A stretch of DNA of 41,655 bases from JAIVHA01 sp965367295 (GTDB lineage: Bacteria > Pseudomonadota > Gammaproteobacteria > DSM-19610). This document shows, one piece after another, positions 24,095 to 32,509 of the stretch. The translations under genes were made by a program, and so were the position numbers. Each line of letters opens with the position of its first letter. Within the stretch, counting starts at the first letter, position 1. The notes below the pieces were generated by a model. The model was not told the DNA's origin, did not search any database, and saw only the letters and a program-made list of their open reading frames with translations. The DNA is taken from contig CBDUHN010000030.1 in the NCBI GenBank assembly GCA_965367295.1, positions 1 through 41,655 of the forward strand. The letters run 5' to 3'.

Positions 24095-25108
24095 TCAGGC
24101 AACGGGGCGCGCCATCGACATCGGGCCCTGCTGTCGCCAGGACATTTCATGCATCTGATTGCGGATCGTACTGCGCCAATCGACCTGCGGCCGGTATCCC
24201 AACCGTTGTCCTGCCGCTGTGTTCGTTGCATGGGTTTCTTCCAGCAGATGGATAATCGAACGTACCACCAAGGGCTCCCAGGGGACCATTGGATCAAGCC
24301 ACTCCATCAATCGGGCGAAGACATAGCCCGCGGGGAACGGCACACTGAAATGGGGTTGCGGATAGCCAAACTCAGTCTGTAGAAAACCGATGACCTCGCG
24401 CACGGTCGGCACCTCGGGTCCGACAATATTGAAACTCTCATAGCCACTGAGCCCGTCCGCCAGCACCGCCCGCCGGAAGGCCTGCCCGATATCGCGGCCA
24501 TCAATAATCGGCATGCCGGTCCGACCGCCATTCACCCAGGGCACCAGGCGGGTCTTCAACCTTGGCAGCAGGATGGGCAACAGCCCCAGACCATAGCGCT
24601 CACCGGCAAACAGACCACAACGCAGGTTCACCATGCAGGTGGTCCCGGCGCGTTCCCGCATGGCGGATTCGATCCGGCTCAGGTTGGCCAGGTGAGGCCA
24701 GAAATCAGGCTGCAGGCCGGGAGCATGGGCATCACCCTGTGCCTGCGACCCCGGGGCACTGGTGGTACTGACAAACAGGAAGCGTTTGACGCCCTTATCT
24801 ACACAGGCCTGCAGCAAATCCAGGCTGGGCTGCAGGAACAGGTCGTGCGATTCCTCGGCATGGCCCCACAGGGAACTCCAGGCAGCGGCATGGACCACCA
24901 TGTCGACGCCTTCCAGCAGGGAGGCACGATAGGCTGCATCCCGCAGGTCGCCGCAGCACACCTCGCCGGCATAGCCGGTCGGCAGCCGCGTTGCGTCCCG
25001 GCAGGCAGCCACCGGCTGGATACCATCCTCCACGGCATGCTCGGCCAGCGCCACCAGCACATGACTGCCCACGAAACCGTTCGCGCCGGTTACCATCACC
25101 CGTTTCAT
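24095..25108 (-). CDS. atypical NAD(P)-dependent epimerase/SDR-like protein
   Basis: A 337-residue extended short-chain dehydrogenase fold. The N-terminal TGANGFVG (7-14) binds the dinucleotide, and VVHAAAWSSLWG and LFVSTTSAPG are at the usual places. The catalytic YxxxK appears as ANLSR (141-145), so both Tyr and Lys are replaced, and classical SDR catalysis is doubtful. The later IIDGRDIGQAF and NIVGPEVPTVREV segments are typical of epimerases acting on NDP-sugars or 3-beta-hydroxysteroid-like substrates. The start at 25108 follows GGAGG. Its promoter carries a perfect palindrome, probably bound by the TetR regulator encoded next. Confidence 0.82.
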   Translation of the reverse strand: MKRVMVTGANGFVGSHVLVALAEHAVEDGIQPVAACRDATRLPTGYAGEVCCGDLRDAAYRASLLEGVDMVVHAAAWSSLWGHAEESHDLFLQPSLDLLQACVDKGVKRFLFVSTTSAPGSQAQGDAHAPGLQPDFWPHLANLSRIESAMRERAGTTCMVNLRCGLFAGERYGLGLLPILLPRLKTRLVPWVNGGRTGMPIIDGRDIGQAFRRAVLADGLSGYESFNIVGPEVPTVREVIGFLQTEFGYPQPHFSVPFPAGYVFARLMEWLDPMVPWEPLVVRSIIHLLEETHATNTAAGQRLGYRPQVDWRSTIRNQMHEMSWRQQGPMSMARPVA

Positions 25109-25150
25109 ATCGCCTCCTTCGCATCCCCCGTCCCTGACAGTCTTAAAAAT

Positions 25151-25168
25151 AATACATACGTATGTATT
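25151..25168. promoter_or_regulatory. perfect 18 bp palindromic operator
   Basis: AATACATACGTATGTATT is fully self-complementary and is flanked by further A/T symmetry. It resembles AcrR-type operators containing TACATAC/GTATGTA. It lies 43 bases upstream of the SDR-like gene (minus) and 25 bases before the promoter of the btuB riboswitch (plus), so a bound TetR protein could influence both directions. Confidence 0.75.
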
Positions 25169-25192
25169 TTTCAAGTGCCCGGCATGCCTCGC

Positions 25193-25222
25193 TTGACAGT
25201 CCGGGCGCCCGGGTCGTAGAGT
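25193..25222 (+). promoter_or_regulatory. promoter of the btuB riboswitch transcript
   Basis: A perfect -35 TTGACA (25193-25198) is followed after 18 bp by TAGAGT (25217-25222), four of six matches to the -10 consensus. Transcription would start at about 25229-25231, exactly where the riboswitch fold begins. Confidence 0.6.
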
Positions 25223-25230
25223 CCGCTCTG

Positions 25231-25430
25231 CTTCAGGTGCCTGGAGGACGTTCAGTCCAACGGGTGAAACGGGAAGCCGGTGCGCCGCGTTCATACGCGT
25301 GCAATTCCGGCGCTGCCCCCGCAACGGTAAGCGAGTAAAGGCGTATCCAAAAGCCACTGTGGGTCACCATGGGAAGGCGATACGCTGGAAAGGGATCTTT
25401 CACTCGCGAGCCCGGAGACCGGCCTGAGCA
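25231..25430 (+). promoter_or_regulatory. cobalamin (B12) riboswitch
   Basis: The conserved elements of the adenosylcobalamin aptamer appear in order: AGGTGCC, GGGAAGCCGGTG, the B12-box core GCCCCCGCAACGGTAA (25315-25330), CCACTG, GGGAAGGCG and AGCCCGGAGACCGGCCTG. When the cofactor binds, expression of the downstream transporter genes is switched off in known systems. A small hairpin GTCGC-GGAG-GGCGAC follows at about 25441. About 125 bases separate the aptamer from the btuB start; I see no T-run terminator, so control of translation is more likely. Confidence 0.95.
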
Positions 25431-25555
25431 TCACGGCCAGGTCGCGGAGGGCGACGTCGATGCATAATCACCTGCATTCCAGATCGTTTTCCTTCACATC
25501 CAGCCATTATCACGTCTTACGTGCGCGCGGGTGTGCGCCAGAGGAAAACGACAGC

Positions 25556-27415
25556 ATGAAACCCACTCTCTCTGCCCCCTTGCGGGCCATCGCGGCCACT
25601 ACCGCATTCCTGCCCTTCCCTTGCGTACTACAGGCCGAGCCGGCACCCATTGTGGTGACCGCCACGCGCACCGCACAAACCGCCGACCAGACCCTGGCCG
25701 CCGTTACGGTGATCACGCGCGAGGAAATCCAGCGCAGCCAGGCCCGCAGCCTGGACGAACTGCTGCGTGGTATCGCCGGCGTCCAGGTCAGCCGCTCCGG
25801 CGGTTATGGCAAGAACACCTCGTTGTTCCTGCGCGGCACCGAATCAGACCATGTACTGGTACTGATCGATGGCGTGCGCGCCAGCGCCGCTACCGTGGGC
25901 TCCTTTGCCTGGATGAATTTCACCCCGGACCAGATCGAGCGTATCGAGGTGGTACGGGGTCCACGCGCCAGCCTGTATGGCTCCGATGCCATTGGCGGCG
26001 TCATCCAGATCTTCACCCGCAAGACCGGCGGCGCCAATGCCAGTGTCAGCTATGGCGAACACAACACCCGGCAACTGTCCGCCGGTATTGGCGGCGGCAG
26101 TCACTGGCAATACAGCCTGCAGGCCTCCCTGCTGGATACCGATGGCATCCCCGCACTGACCACCGACACCGAGGCTTTCGGTCATCGCAATCGCCAGCTG
26201 AGCATGGGCCTGAACGGGAAACCTTCCGCCACCACCCAACTGGCGCTCAAGCTCAATTACAGCAACGGTGACAACGAAAACTCCGTTTTCACCGGCGACG
26301 ACGAATTCGAGAACCGGGTAGCCAGTGCCCGCTTCGACCAGCAACTGACCAGTGGCTGGTCGCACCATTTCACACTCGGCCAGTCCCTGGACCGCTACAT
26401 CAGTCACAGCCCCTACATCCCGTCCACCATCAGCACCCTGCGCAACAGCTTCGCCTGGCAACATGACCTGGTAGTGGGGGAAGGCCTGCTGACCCTGGGC
26501 GCCGATCACTGGATCGACCGTGTCAGCAAGAACGACAGCGGCGCCATCCACGAACGGATCTACAACAGCGCCCTGTACCTGCAACACCAGTTCGACGCAC
26601 TGGACAGCCAGTGGATCATCGGTGCCCGCCAGGACCGGCAATCGGCATTCGGCCACGAAAACACCTGGAACCTGGCCTGGGGCCATGACCTCGGCAGCCG
26701 CACCCATATCCGCGCCGCCTATGGCACCGCCTACAAGGCGCCGAGCGCCAATGACCTGTTCTGGCCCAACAACGTGAGTTACTACGATGACGGCACCGGT
26801 ACCCTCATCACCTCCATCAGCCAGGGCAATCCCGCCGTGCAACCGGAAACCTCCCGCACCGCAGAGCTCGGCATCGAGGTGCAGGCAGCGGATACCCTGG
26901 CGCTCACTGCCAGCCTGTATCACACCCGCATCGAAGACCTGATCAACTGGGGCGTCACCTACCCGGCCGCAAACACGGAACAATGGATGCCCACCAACCT
27001 CAACGACGCCACCATCCAGGGACTGGAACTGGGTGCGCAATGGGCCCTGGCCGACTGGTCGCTGGGTGGCTCCGTTACTTTCCTAAGGGCGGAAGACGAC
27101 ACCAGCGGCAAGCAGCTGGACCGGCGTCCACGCCGCTCGGCCAGCCTGCAGCTCGGCAAGGCCATCGGGGCCGGACATCTCGACATCGAGACCCTGCTGG
27201 CATCAGAACGCAATGATCGCAACGGCAGCGTCAGGCTGGCTGGCTATGGACTCACCAACCTCACCTACGAGCAGCCGCTGCACAAGCACTGGACCCTGCA
27301 GGCACGTATCGAAAACCTGCTGGACAAGGAGTATGTGCTGGCCCAGTCCTTCACCAGCGCCTACAACACCCTCGACCGGACCGCGTACCTGAGCGTCCGC
27401 TACCAGGCGCAGTAA
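25556..27415 (+). CDS. btuB: TonB-dependent cobalamin receptor BtuB
   Basis: A 619-residue outer-membrane receptor. A signal peptide (about 1-27) is followed by the TonB box PIVVTATR (31-38), the plug domain (about 45-155) with the LRGTESDHVLVLIDGVR and VVRGPRASLYGSDAIGGVIQI segments, and a 22-strand barrel ending in YLSVRYQAQ. The assignment to B12 uptake rests on the riboswitch directly upstream and the cobalamin genes around it. I choose the ATG at 25556 because GAGGAAAA precedes it and the signal peptide starts there; an in-frame ATG at 25460 would add 32 residues. It ends just before tonB. Confidence 0.94.
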   Translation: MKPTLSAPLRAIAATTAFLPFPCVLQAEPAPIVVTATRTAQTADQTLAAVTVITREEIQRSQARSLDELLRGIAGVQVSRSGGYGKNTSLFLRGTESDHVLVLIDGVRASAATVGSFAWMNFTPDQIERIEVVRGPRASLYGSDAIGGVIQIFTRKTGGANASVSYGEHNTRQLSAGIGGGSHWQYSLQASLLDTDGIPALTTDTEAFGHRNRQLSMGLNGKPSATTQLALKLNYSNGDNENSVFTGDDEFENRVASARFDQQLTSGWSHHFTLGQSLDRYISHSPYIPSTISTLRNSFAWQHDLVVGEGLLTLGADHWIDRVSKNDSGAIHERIYNSALYLQHQFDALDSQWIIGARQDRQSAFGHENTWNLAWGHDLGSRTHIRAAYGTAYKAPSANDLFWPNNVSYYDDGTGTLITSISQGNPAVQPETSRTAELGIEVQAADTLALTASLYHTRIEDLINWGVTYPAANTEQWMPTNLNDATIQGLELGAQWALADWSLGGSVTFLRAEDDTSGKQLDRRPRRSASLQLGKAIGAGHLDIETLLASERNDRNGSVRLAGYGLTNLTYEQPLHKHWTLQARIENLLDKEYVLAQSFTSAYNTLDRTAYLSVRYQAQ

Positions 27416-27422
27416 GCCGGGT

Positions 27423-28100
27423 ATGCTCACCCGCCATCCACATCGACAGCTGACCATGGGCGCCGCGGTGCTGCTATCGTTGTGCGTGCACGGCGGGCTG
27501 TTGCTGCAGCCTATCCCGCCGCAACCCATCCCCGGCAACCAGGCCACACAGGGTATCGCCCTGGAGATCATCCAGCCTGCGCCTCACACACCCCATTCCC
27601 CTGCCGCTGCGCCCGCCGCCCGCACCGGCATTGACCCGACACCGGCGGTGGCCCATCACACCATTGCCAGACAGCGCACGGCGCCGGCCACCACACCGGA
27701 ATCGCTCGTCTCAAAGCCGATGCCGATTGAACAGGCAGCGCCTACTCGTGCCGCCGCACCCACATATCCTGCGCCGGATACAGCATCGGCAGCAGCACCC
27801 GACGCTGCCAGCAGCAACCCTTTGCTGGCGCAGATCAAGACCAATCTGGCGCGGCACTTCCACTATCCACGCATCGCCCGCCAGCGCGGCTGGGAAGGTG
27901 AGGTCATTCTGGGTTTCATATTGAATGCCGATGGTCGCATCACCACCATCAAGGTACTCAAGAGTTCCGGCTTCCTGCTACTCGACCAGGCGGCCCGGCA
28001 ATCGCTGGCCCGGGTGGAACGATTGCAACTGGCCAGCCAGCATATCGCCGGAAACAATCACCTGGAACTGCCGGTGCAGTATCGACTCACCGACATCTGA
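27423..28100 (+). CDS. tonB: TonB family energy-transducing protein
   Basis: A 225-residue protein anchored by one N-terminal helix (about 10-28), followed by a Pro/Ala/Thr-rich linker that spans the periplasm and a C-terminal TonB domain (about 140-225) with YPRIARQRGWEGEVILGFILNADG. It transmits the proton-motive force from ExbB/ExbD to outer-membrane receptors. Its place seven bases after btuB suggests a dedicated transducer for cobalamin. No exbBD is in the window, so it must use proteins encoded elsewhere. Expression should follow the B12 riboswitch. Confidence 0.92.
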   Translation: MLTRHPHRQLTMGAAVLLSLCVHGGLLLQPIPPQPIPGNQATQGIALEIIQPAPHTPHSPAAAPAARTGIDPTPAVAHHTIARQRTAPATTPESLVSKPMPIEQAAPTRAAAPTYPAPDTASAAAPDAASSNPLLAQIKTNLARHFHYPRIARQRGWEGEVILGFILNADGRITTIKVLKSSGFLLLDQAARQSLARVERLQLASQHIAGNNHLELPVQYRLTDI

Positions 28101-28122
28101 CCACAACATACGAGGTACCGAC

Positions 28123-28674
28123 ATGGGACACCGCCTTTCCAGGATCTACACCCGTACCGGCGACAAGGGCACCACCGGACTCGGCGATGGAACCCGGGTG
28201 GACAAGGACTGTCTGCGCGTGGAGGCCTTCGGTACCGTGGACGAACTGAACAGTCTGATCGGCATGCTCGCCTGTCATCCACTACCCGATGACATCACGA
28301 CGGAACTGGTCGAGATCGAACATGACCTCTTCGATCTCGGTGGCGAACTGTGTATTCCCGGTCACGCCGCCATCAGCGACCGGCAGGTGGAGCGCCTGGA
28401 GCAACGGCTCGACGCCCTCAACGCCGACCTGGAACCACTGAAGGAATTCATTCTGCCCGGCGGTACCGAGGCGGCGGCCCTCTGTCACCTGGCCCGCACC
28501 GTGTGCCGCCGTGCGGAACGCCGCTGCATCAGCCTGGCAAAGGAAGCCAGTCTCAATGGCGCCGGCCTGCGCTACCTGAACCGGCTGTCCGACCTGCTGT
28601 TCGTGATGGCCCGCAGCCTCAATCGCGCCGCCGGCAAACCGGATGTGTTGTGGCAGCGCGGTCGCAACGACTGA
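28123..28674 (+). CDS. PduO-type corrinoid adenosyltransferase
   Basis: A 183-residue ATP:cob(I)alamin adenosyltransferase that moves the adenosyl group of ATP to the reduced corrinoid to give the active coenzyme. The N-terminal ATP-binding motif IYTRTGDKGTTGLGDG (8-23), VEAFGTVDELNS and the C-terminal CRRAERRCISL and LNRLSDLLFVMAR segments are characteristic. It is third in the btuB-tonB unit and therefore likely under riboswitch control. It can serve both imported B12 and de novo intermediates. Confidence 0.95.
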   Translation: MGHRLSRIYTRTGDKGTTGLGDGTRVDKDCLRVEAFGTVDELNSLIGMLACHPLPDDITTELVEIEHDLFDLGGELCIPGHAAISDRQVERLEQRLDALNADLEPLKEFILPGGTEAAALCHLARTVCRRAERRCISLAKEASLNGAGLRYLNRLSDLLFVMARSLNRAAGKPDVLWQRGRND

Positions 28675-28775
28675 ACAGACAGCGGGGGGATTGCGTCGTC
28701 CCACCGCACTGCGCATAAAGATTGCAATGGCCACAGCCACACATGGATAACATCAAAATCATTGCTGATGTTGCG

Positions 28776-28796
28776 GTAGGTGCGGATTGATCCGCA
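28776..28796. repeat. REP-like palindrome
   Basis: GGTAGGTGCGGATTGATCCGCA contains a 7 bp stem TGCGGAT / ATCCGCA with a TG centre, preceded by GGTAGG as in the copy at 41413 read on the other strand. It lies between the convergent adenosyltransferase and btuF genes. It is the most diverged of the four copies. Confidence 0.65.
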
Positions 28797-28874
28797 GCCA
28801 TAGGGTTATGCAAAAAACACACTTTGCGTCTTTGCGGCAGGAAACCGGATTTCCAGGACTTGATAAAGACTTTC

Positions 28875-29765
28875 CTAGTGCGCACCCCGCGCCTGCCCCA
28901 GCCGCGTGCACAACTGTTCGGCACCCTGCAGGATACGCGGCGTGTGGCGTTGAATCAGATCAGGGGGAATCACATACAGATGACCACCACGCACCGCCGC
29001 CAGTTGTGGCCAGGCACGCCACTCATCGAGCCATTCAGGGTGTTCCGTCGCCATACCGCTGGCAATGATCACCTCGGGGTCCGCCGCCAGCACCGCCTCC
29101 ACACTCACCTGTGGCGCCAGCGTGGACAGGTCGGCAAAGATATTTTCACCACCACACAGGCGGATCACATCACTGATGAGATGCGTTCCATTCACGGTCA
29201 TCAACGGCTGATGCCAGATCTCGTAGAACACCCGCACCGGTCGCGCACCGGCATAGCGTGCCCGCAAGACCTGCAGCCCATCCTGAAACTCCGCCGCGGC
29301 CTGCTGCGCCACCGCCTCGGTGCCCGCCAGTTGCCCGAACCGGATCAAGTCATGGGGAATGTCGACCAGGCTGCGTGGTTCGCTGTAGTACACCGGCACC
29401 CCCAGTGCCTGCAGGCGTTGCACCGGGCCGCTGATATTGCCACTCTTCCAGGCCACCACCAGGTCCGGCTGCAGGGCCAGTATCCTTTCAAGGTCGAGAC
29501 GGTCATAGCCGCCGACACGCGGCAACGGTTGTGCCGCCGGCGGATAATCACTGTATGCCACCACCCCCACTACAGCCGCACCGGCACCGGCGGCAAACAA
29601 CAGCTCGGTGATATGCGGCGCCAGGCTCACGATGCGGCGCGCCGGCATCTCCAGCACCAAACTGTGTCCGGTATCGTCCTGCACGCGCACTTCGGCTGCA
29701 GCCGTACCGATCCCACTGGCCACACCAGCCATACACAACCACAGGCCAATGCATCCCATGCGCAT
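28875..29765 (-). CDS. btuF: periplasmic cobalamin-binding protein BtuF
   Basis: A 296-residue substrate-binding protein of the ABC class with two lobes joined by a helix. A signal peptide (about 1-25, cleaved near TAAA) precedes the fold. RIVSLAPHITELLFAAGAGAAVVGVVAYSDYPPAA is the typical N-lobe of BtuF/FecB proteins, and YEIWHQPLMTVNGTHLISDVI is particularly BtuF-like. The start at the ATG at 29763-29765 has GGAG eight bases upstream. It would deliver cobalamin to BtuCD encoded at 19749-21493. It is divergent from cobQ with a gap of only 74 bases. Confidence 0.92.
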   Translation of the reverse strand: MRMGCIGLWLCMAGVASGIGTAAAEVRVQDDTGHSLVLEMPARRIVSLAPHITELLFAAGAGAAVVGVVAYSDYPPAAQPLPRVGGYDRLDLERILALQPDLVVAWKSGNISGPVQRLQALGVPVYYSEPRSLVDIPHDLIRFGQLAGTEAVAQQAAAEFQDGLQVLRARYAGARPVRVFYEIWHQPLMTVNGTHLISDVIRLCGGENIFADLSTLAPQVSVEAVLAADPEVIIASGMATEHPEWLDEWRAWPQLAAVRGGHLYVIPPDLIQRHTPRILQGAEQLCTRLGQARGAH

Positions 29766-29839
29766 CCGGTCACTCCGTCTTATGCTGCAAGCCGCTTTCA
29801 TCGCCCTAGTGTACTGGACTGCGCTCGCGCAGTAATGCC

Positions 29840-31357
29840 ATGACCCGAACCACACCCCCGCCCAGCCACCGCGGTACCCTGATGATCCAGGGCACCACCT
29901 CCGATGCCGGCAAAAGCACCCTGGTGGCCGGCCTGTGCCGGGTACTGTATCGGCGCGGCATCCGGGTCGCACCCTTCAAGCCACAGAACATGGCACTGAA
30001 CAGCGCGGTGACCGAAGACGGGGGGGAGATCGGCCGCGCCCAGGCGGTACAGGCCCAGGCAGCGGGACTGGCGCCGCACAGCGATATGAATCCGGTGCTG
30101 TTGAAACCTTCCAGCGACACCGGTGCGCAGGTGATATTGCAGGGCAAGGTGGTGACCGACCTGGATGCCGCGGCCTTCCATGACTACAAGCGCGTCGCCA
30201 TGCGAGCGGTGATGGAATCCTATGCCCGCCTGCACGCGCAGTATGACGTCATCCTGGTGGAAGGCGCCGGCAGCCCGGCAGAGATCAACCTGCGCAAGGG
30301 TGACATCGCCAACATGGGCTTTGCGGAAGCCGCGGACTGTCCGGTGCTGCTGATTGCCGATATCGACCGCGGCGGGGTCTTCGCCCATCTCACCGGCACC
30401 CTGGCCCTGCTGAGTGACTCGGAACAGGCACGGGTGCGCGGCATGGTGATCAACCGCTTCCGCGGTGACCGATCGCTGCTGCAACCCGGCATCGACTGGC
30501 TGGAAAACCATACCCACAAACCGGTGCTTGGCACCCTGCCCTATCTGCACCAATTGCATATCGAGGCGGAGGACGCCATCGCTGTGCAGCAGGCCCCGTT
30601 CCACAGCAAGGCGATCCGGGTAGTGGTGCCGGTATTGCCGCGCATCAGCAACCATACCGACTTCGACCCGCTGCGCCTGTCTCCCGATGTGGATCTGCAC
30701 TTCATCGGCCCCGACAGCTCACCGCCACCGGCGGACCTGGTGATCCTGCCCGGCAGCAAGCAGGTGCGCGGCGATCTCGACTGGCTGCGCACCCAGGGCT
30801 GGGAACCCTACCTGCAACGGCATTTGCGCTATGGCGGCAAACTGCTGGGGATCTGCGGCGGCTTTCAGATGCTCGGCCGCAGTATCCACGACCCGCTCGG
30901 CCTGGAGGGTGAACCCGGTTCCACCTCCGGACTGGGTCTGCTGGACCTGCACACCGAACTGCAGCCGGAAAAACAGCTGCGCCGGGTGCAGGGCTGTTTT
31001 CATCTGGAGCAGGCGCCCCTGCAGGGATATGAAATCCACATGGGACACAGCACCGGAACGGCACTCGACCGCCCCGCCATACAACTCGCGGGGCGCAGCG
31101 ACGGTGCCATATCGGAAGACAACCAGATCATCGGCACCTATCTCCATGGCCTGCTTGAAAGCCGCGAGGCACTGAACGCCCTATTGCGCTGGGCCGGACT
31201 GCACAGCGCCGCAAGCCTGGATTATCATGACCTGCGCGAAACCTCGCTCAACCGGCTCGCCGATGTGCTGGAGCAGGAACTGGACATGTGCCGCATCGGT
31301 GAACTGCTGCATACTCCCACCGCCAGGAAGGACTTTCCGCGGCCCGGCTCGCTATAA
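29840..31357 (+). CDS. cobQ: cobyric acid synthase
   Basis: CobQ/CbiP amidates four side chains of adenosylcobyrinic a,c-diamide using glutamine and ATP. In this 505-residue protein the dethiobiotin-synthetase-like domain has the P-loop QGTTSDAGKST (17-27). The C-terminal glutaminase domain has the nucleophile C339 in LLGICGGFQML and the catalytic His in GTYLHGLLE (H436), with GYEIHMGHS. It is the only corrin-pathway enzyme in the window; cobalamin synthesis genes such as cbiA or cobD must lie elsewhere if the pathway is complete. It shares a short intergenic region with btuF. Confidence 0.96.
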   Translation: MTRTTPPPSHRGTLMIQGTTSDAGKSTLVAGLCRVLYRRGIRVAPFKPQNMALNSAVTEDGGEIGRAQAVQAQAAGLAPHSDMNPVLLKPSSDTGAQVILQGKVVTDLDAAAFHDYKRVAMRAVMESYARLHAQYDVILVEGAGSPAEINLRKGDIANMGFAEAADCPVLLIADIDRGGVFAHLTGTLALLSDSEQARVRGMVINRFRGDRSLLQPGIDWLENHTHKPVLGTLPYLHQLHIEAEDAIAVQQAPFHSKAIRVVVPVLPRISNHTDFDPLRLSPDVDLHFIGPDSSPPPADLVILPGSKQVRGDLDWLRTQGWEPYLQRHLRYGGKLLGICGGFQMLGRSIHDPLGLEGEPGSTSGLGLLDLHTELQPEKQLRRVQGCFHLEQAPLQGYEIHMGHSTGTALDRPAIQLAGRSDGAISEDNQIIGTYLHGLLESREALNALLRWAGLHSAASLDYHDLRETSLNRLADVLEQELDMCRIGELLHTPTARKDFPRPGSL

Positions 31358-31386
31358 TGGCGCCTCATTGCAACCCGGGAATTCCC

Positions 31387-31716
31387 ATGCCTCGTTTTCA
31401 GGACATCCTCAGCACCCTGCCCGCCATTGACGGTATCGACCGTCTGGAGTTGCAGGACCCGGCCGGCCACACCGTAGCCGTGATCGAAAACCGCCCCGGC
31501 CAACAGGGTTCGCTGGCGGTCTATCACCAGGTGTTTCTGGATCATGGCGTACTTGACACGGCCGCTGCGCAGCAGGCGCTGACGCTGTTCGCCGAACATG
31601 TACCGGATGCCCGCGCGCACCCCGGCCGGCATCCCAACATCGACCGCCTGTTCGAGATCATCACGCGCGACCTGCGGTATTCCGTCAACCTGATCCCCAC
31701 CCCATCACCAACCTGA
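31387..31716 (+). CDS. DUF2322-like small protein
   Basis: A soluble protein of 109 residues beginning MPRFQDILSTLPAIDGIDRLEL. FAEHVPDARAHPGRHPNIDRLFEII near the C-terminus agrees with my recollection of the uncharacterised DUF2322 family. The start is the ATG at 31387, with GGGA seven bases before it; ten upstream codons overlap the cobQ stop region and are unlikely to be used. It follows cobQ by 29 bases and precedes the Rossmann protein by 12, so the three may be cotranscribed. No function is known. Confidence 0.75.
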   Translation: MPRFQDILSTLPAIDGIDRLELQDPAGHTVAVIENRPGQQGSLAVYHQVFLDHGVLDTAAAQQALTLFAEHVPDARAHPGRHPNIDRLFEIITRDLRYSVNLIPTPSPT

Positions 31717-31728
31717 AGAACCAGTACC

Positions 31729-32502
31729 ATGAAACCACCTGTGGTCATCATCGGCATCGGGGAAGTCGGCGGCGTATTCGCCCGCGGTTTCCTGCGTTGC
31801 GGCCATCCCGTGTACCCCATCACCCGCGCCCAGGACATGGCATCGGAAGCGGGCAAGCTGCCGCAGCCTGCACTGGTATTGCTGGCCGTGGCCGAAAACG
31901 CAGTGCAGGAACAACTCGCGGCGATTCCAACCGCCTGGCGTGACCGGCTGGCATTACTGCAAAACGAATTGCTGCCCGGTGACTGGCAGCAACATGGCTA
32001 TACCGATCCGACGGTCATCTCGGTCTGGTTCGAGAAGAAAAAAGGCCAGGACGTCAAAGTGCTGTTACCCTCGCCGGTATACGGACCCCATGCAGGATTA
32101 CTGCAGGAAGCACTGGCCGCAGTGGACATTCCCTCCCGGATCATCGCCTCGCCCGCCGAGATGGAGTTCGAACTGGTGTTGAAGAATGTCTACATCCTTA
32201 CCACCAACATTGCCGGCCTGCAGTGCGGCGGCACGGTACATGGGCTGTGGCACCAGCACCCGGAACTGGCCAGCGCCGTCAGTGCCGATGTCATTACCCT
32301 GCAGGAACAACGGGTGGGCCATGCCCTTGACCGGGAGGCGCTGCAGGCCGGCATGGTCCGGGCCTTTGCCGGTGACTGGGAACACCGGTGCATGGGGCGC
32401 AGCGCACCGGGCCGGTTGCAGCGCGCACTGGTACTGGCAAACCAGAACGGACTGGCACTGACCACCCTGCAATCCATCGCAGACCGGAACCCGGGTAACT
32501 GA
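31729..32502 (+). CDS. Rossmann-fold protein, possibly NAD(P)-binding
   Basis: A 257-residue protein. The N-terminus VVIIGIGEVGGVFARGFLRCGHPVYPI has the GxGxxG dinucleotide motif of 6-phosphogluconate-dehydrogenase and ketopantoate-reductase-like proteins, and LVLLAVAENAVQEQLAAIP follows as expected for this fold. The C-terminal half is helical (VLKNVYILTTNIAGLQCGGTVHGLW). The catalytic Lys and Asn of ketopantoate reductases cannot be placed with confidence, so I do not name a reaction. It sits between the DUF2322 gene and a membrane sensor gene with short gaps. Confidence 0.7.
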   Translation: MKPPVVIIGIGEVGGVFARGFLRCGHPVYPITRAQDMASEAGKLPQPALVLLAVAENAVQEQLAAIPTAWRDRLALLQNELLPGDWQQHGYTDPTVISVWFEKKKGQDVKVLLPSPVYGPHAGLLQEALAAVDIPSRIIASPAEMEFELVLKNVYILTTNIAGLQCGGTVHGLWHQHPELASAVSADVITLQEQRVGHALDREALQAGMVRAFAGDWEHRCMGRSAPGRLQRALVLANQNGLALTTLQSIADRNPGN

Positions 32503-32509
32503 CAGCCGC

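Noticed and set aside
25460..25555. N-terminal extension of BtuB from the ATG at 25460
   Set aside because: It lies in the riboswitch expression region, lacks a ribosome-binding site, and would place 32 His/Ser-rich residues before the signal peptide.
25844..27040. A 398-codon open frame on minus inside btuB
   Set aside because: It is a shadow of the GC-rich btuB frame; the plus-strand frame has the signal peptide, TonB box and barrel signature.
28824..29843. A 339-codon open frame on plus across btuF
   Set aside because: It is antisense to btuF, whose minus-strand product has a signal peptide and a recognisable binding-protein fold; the plus translation is His/Arg-rich without motifs.
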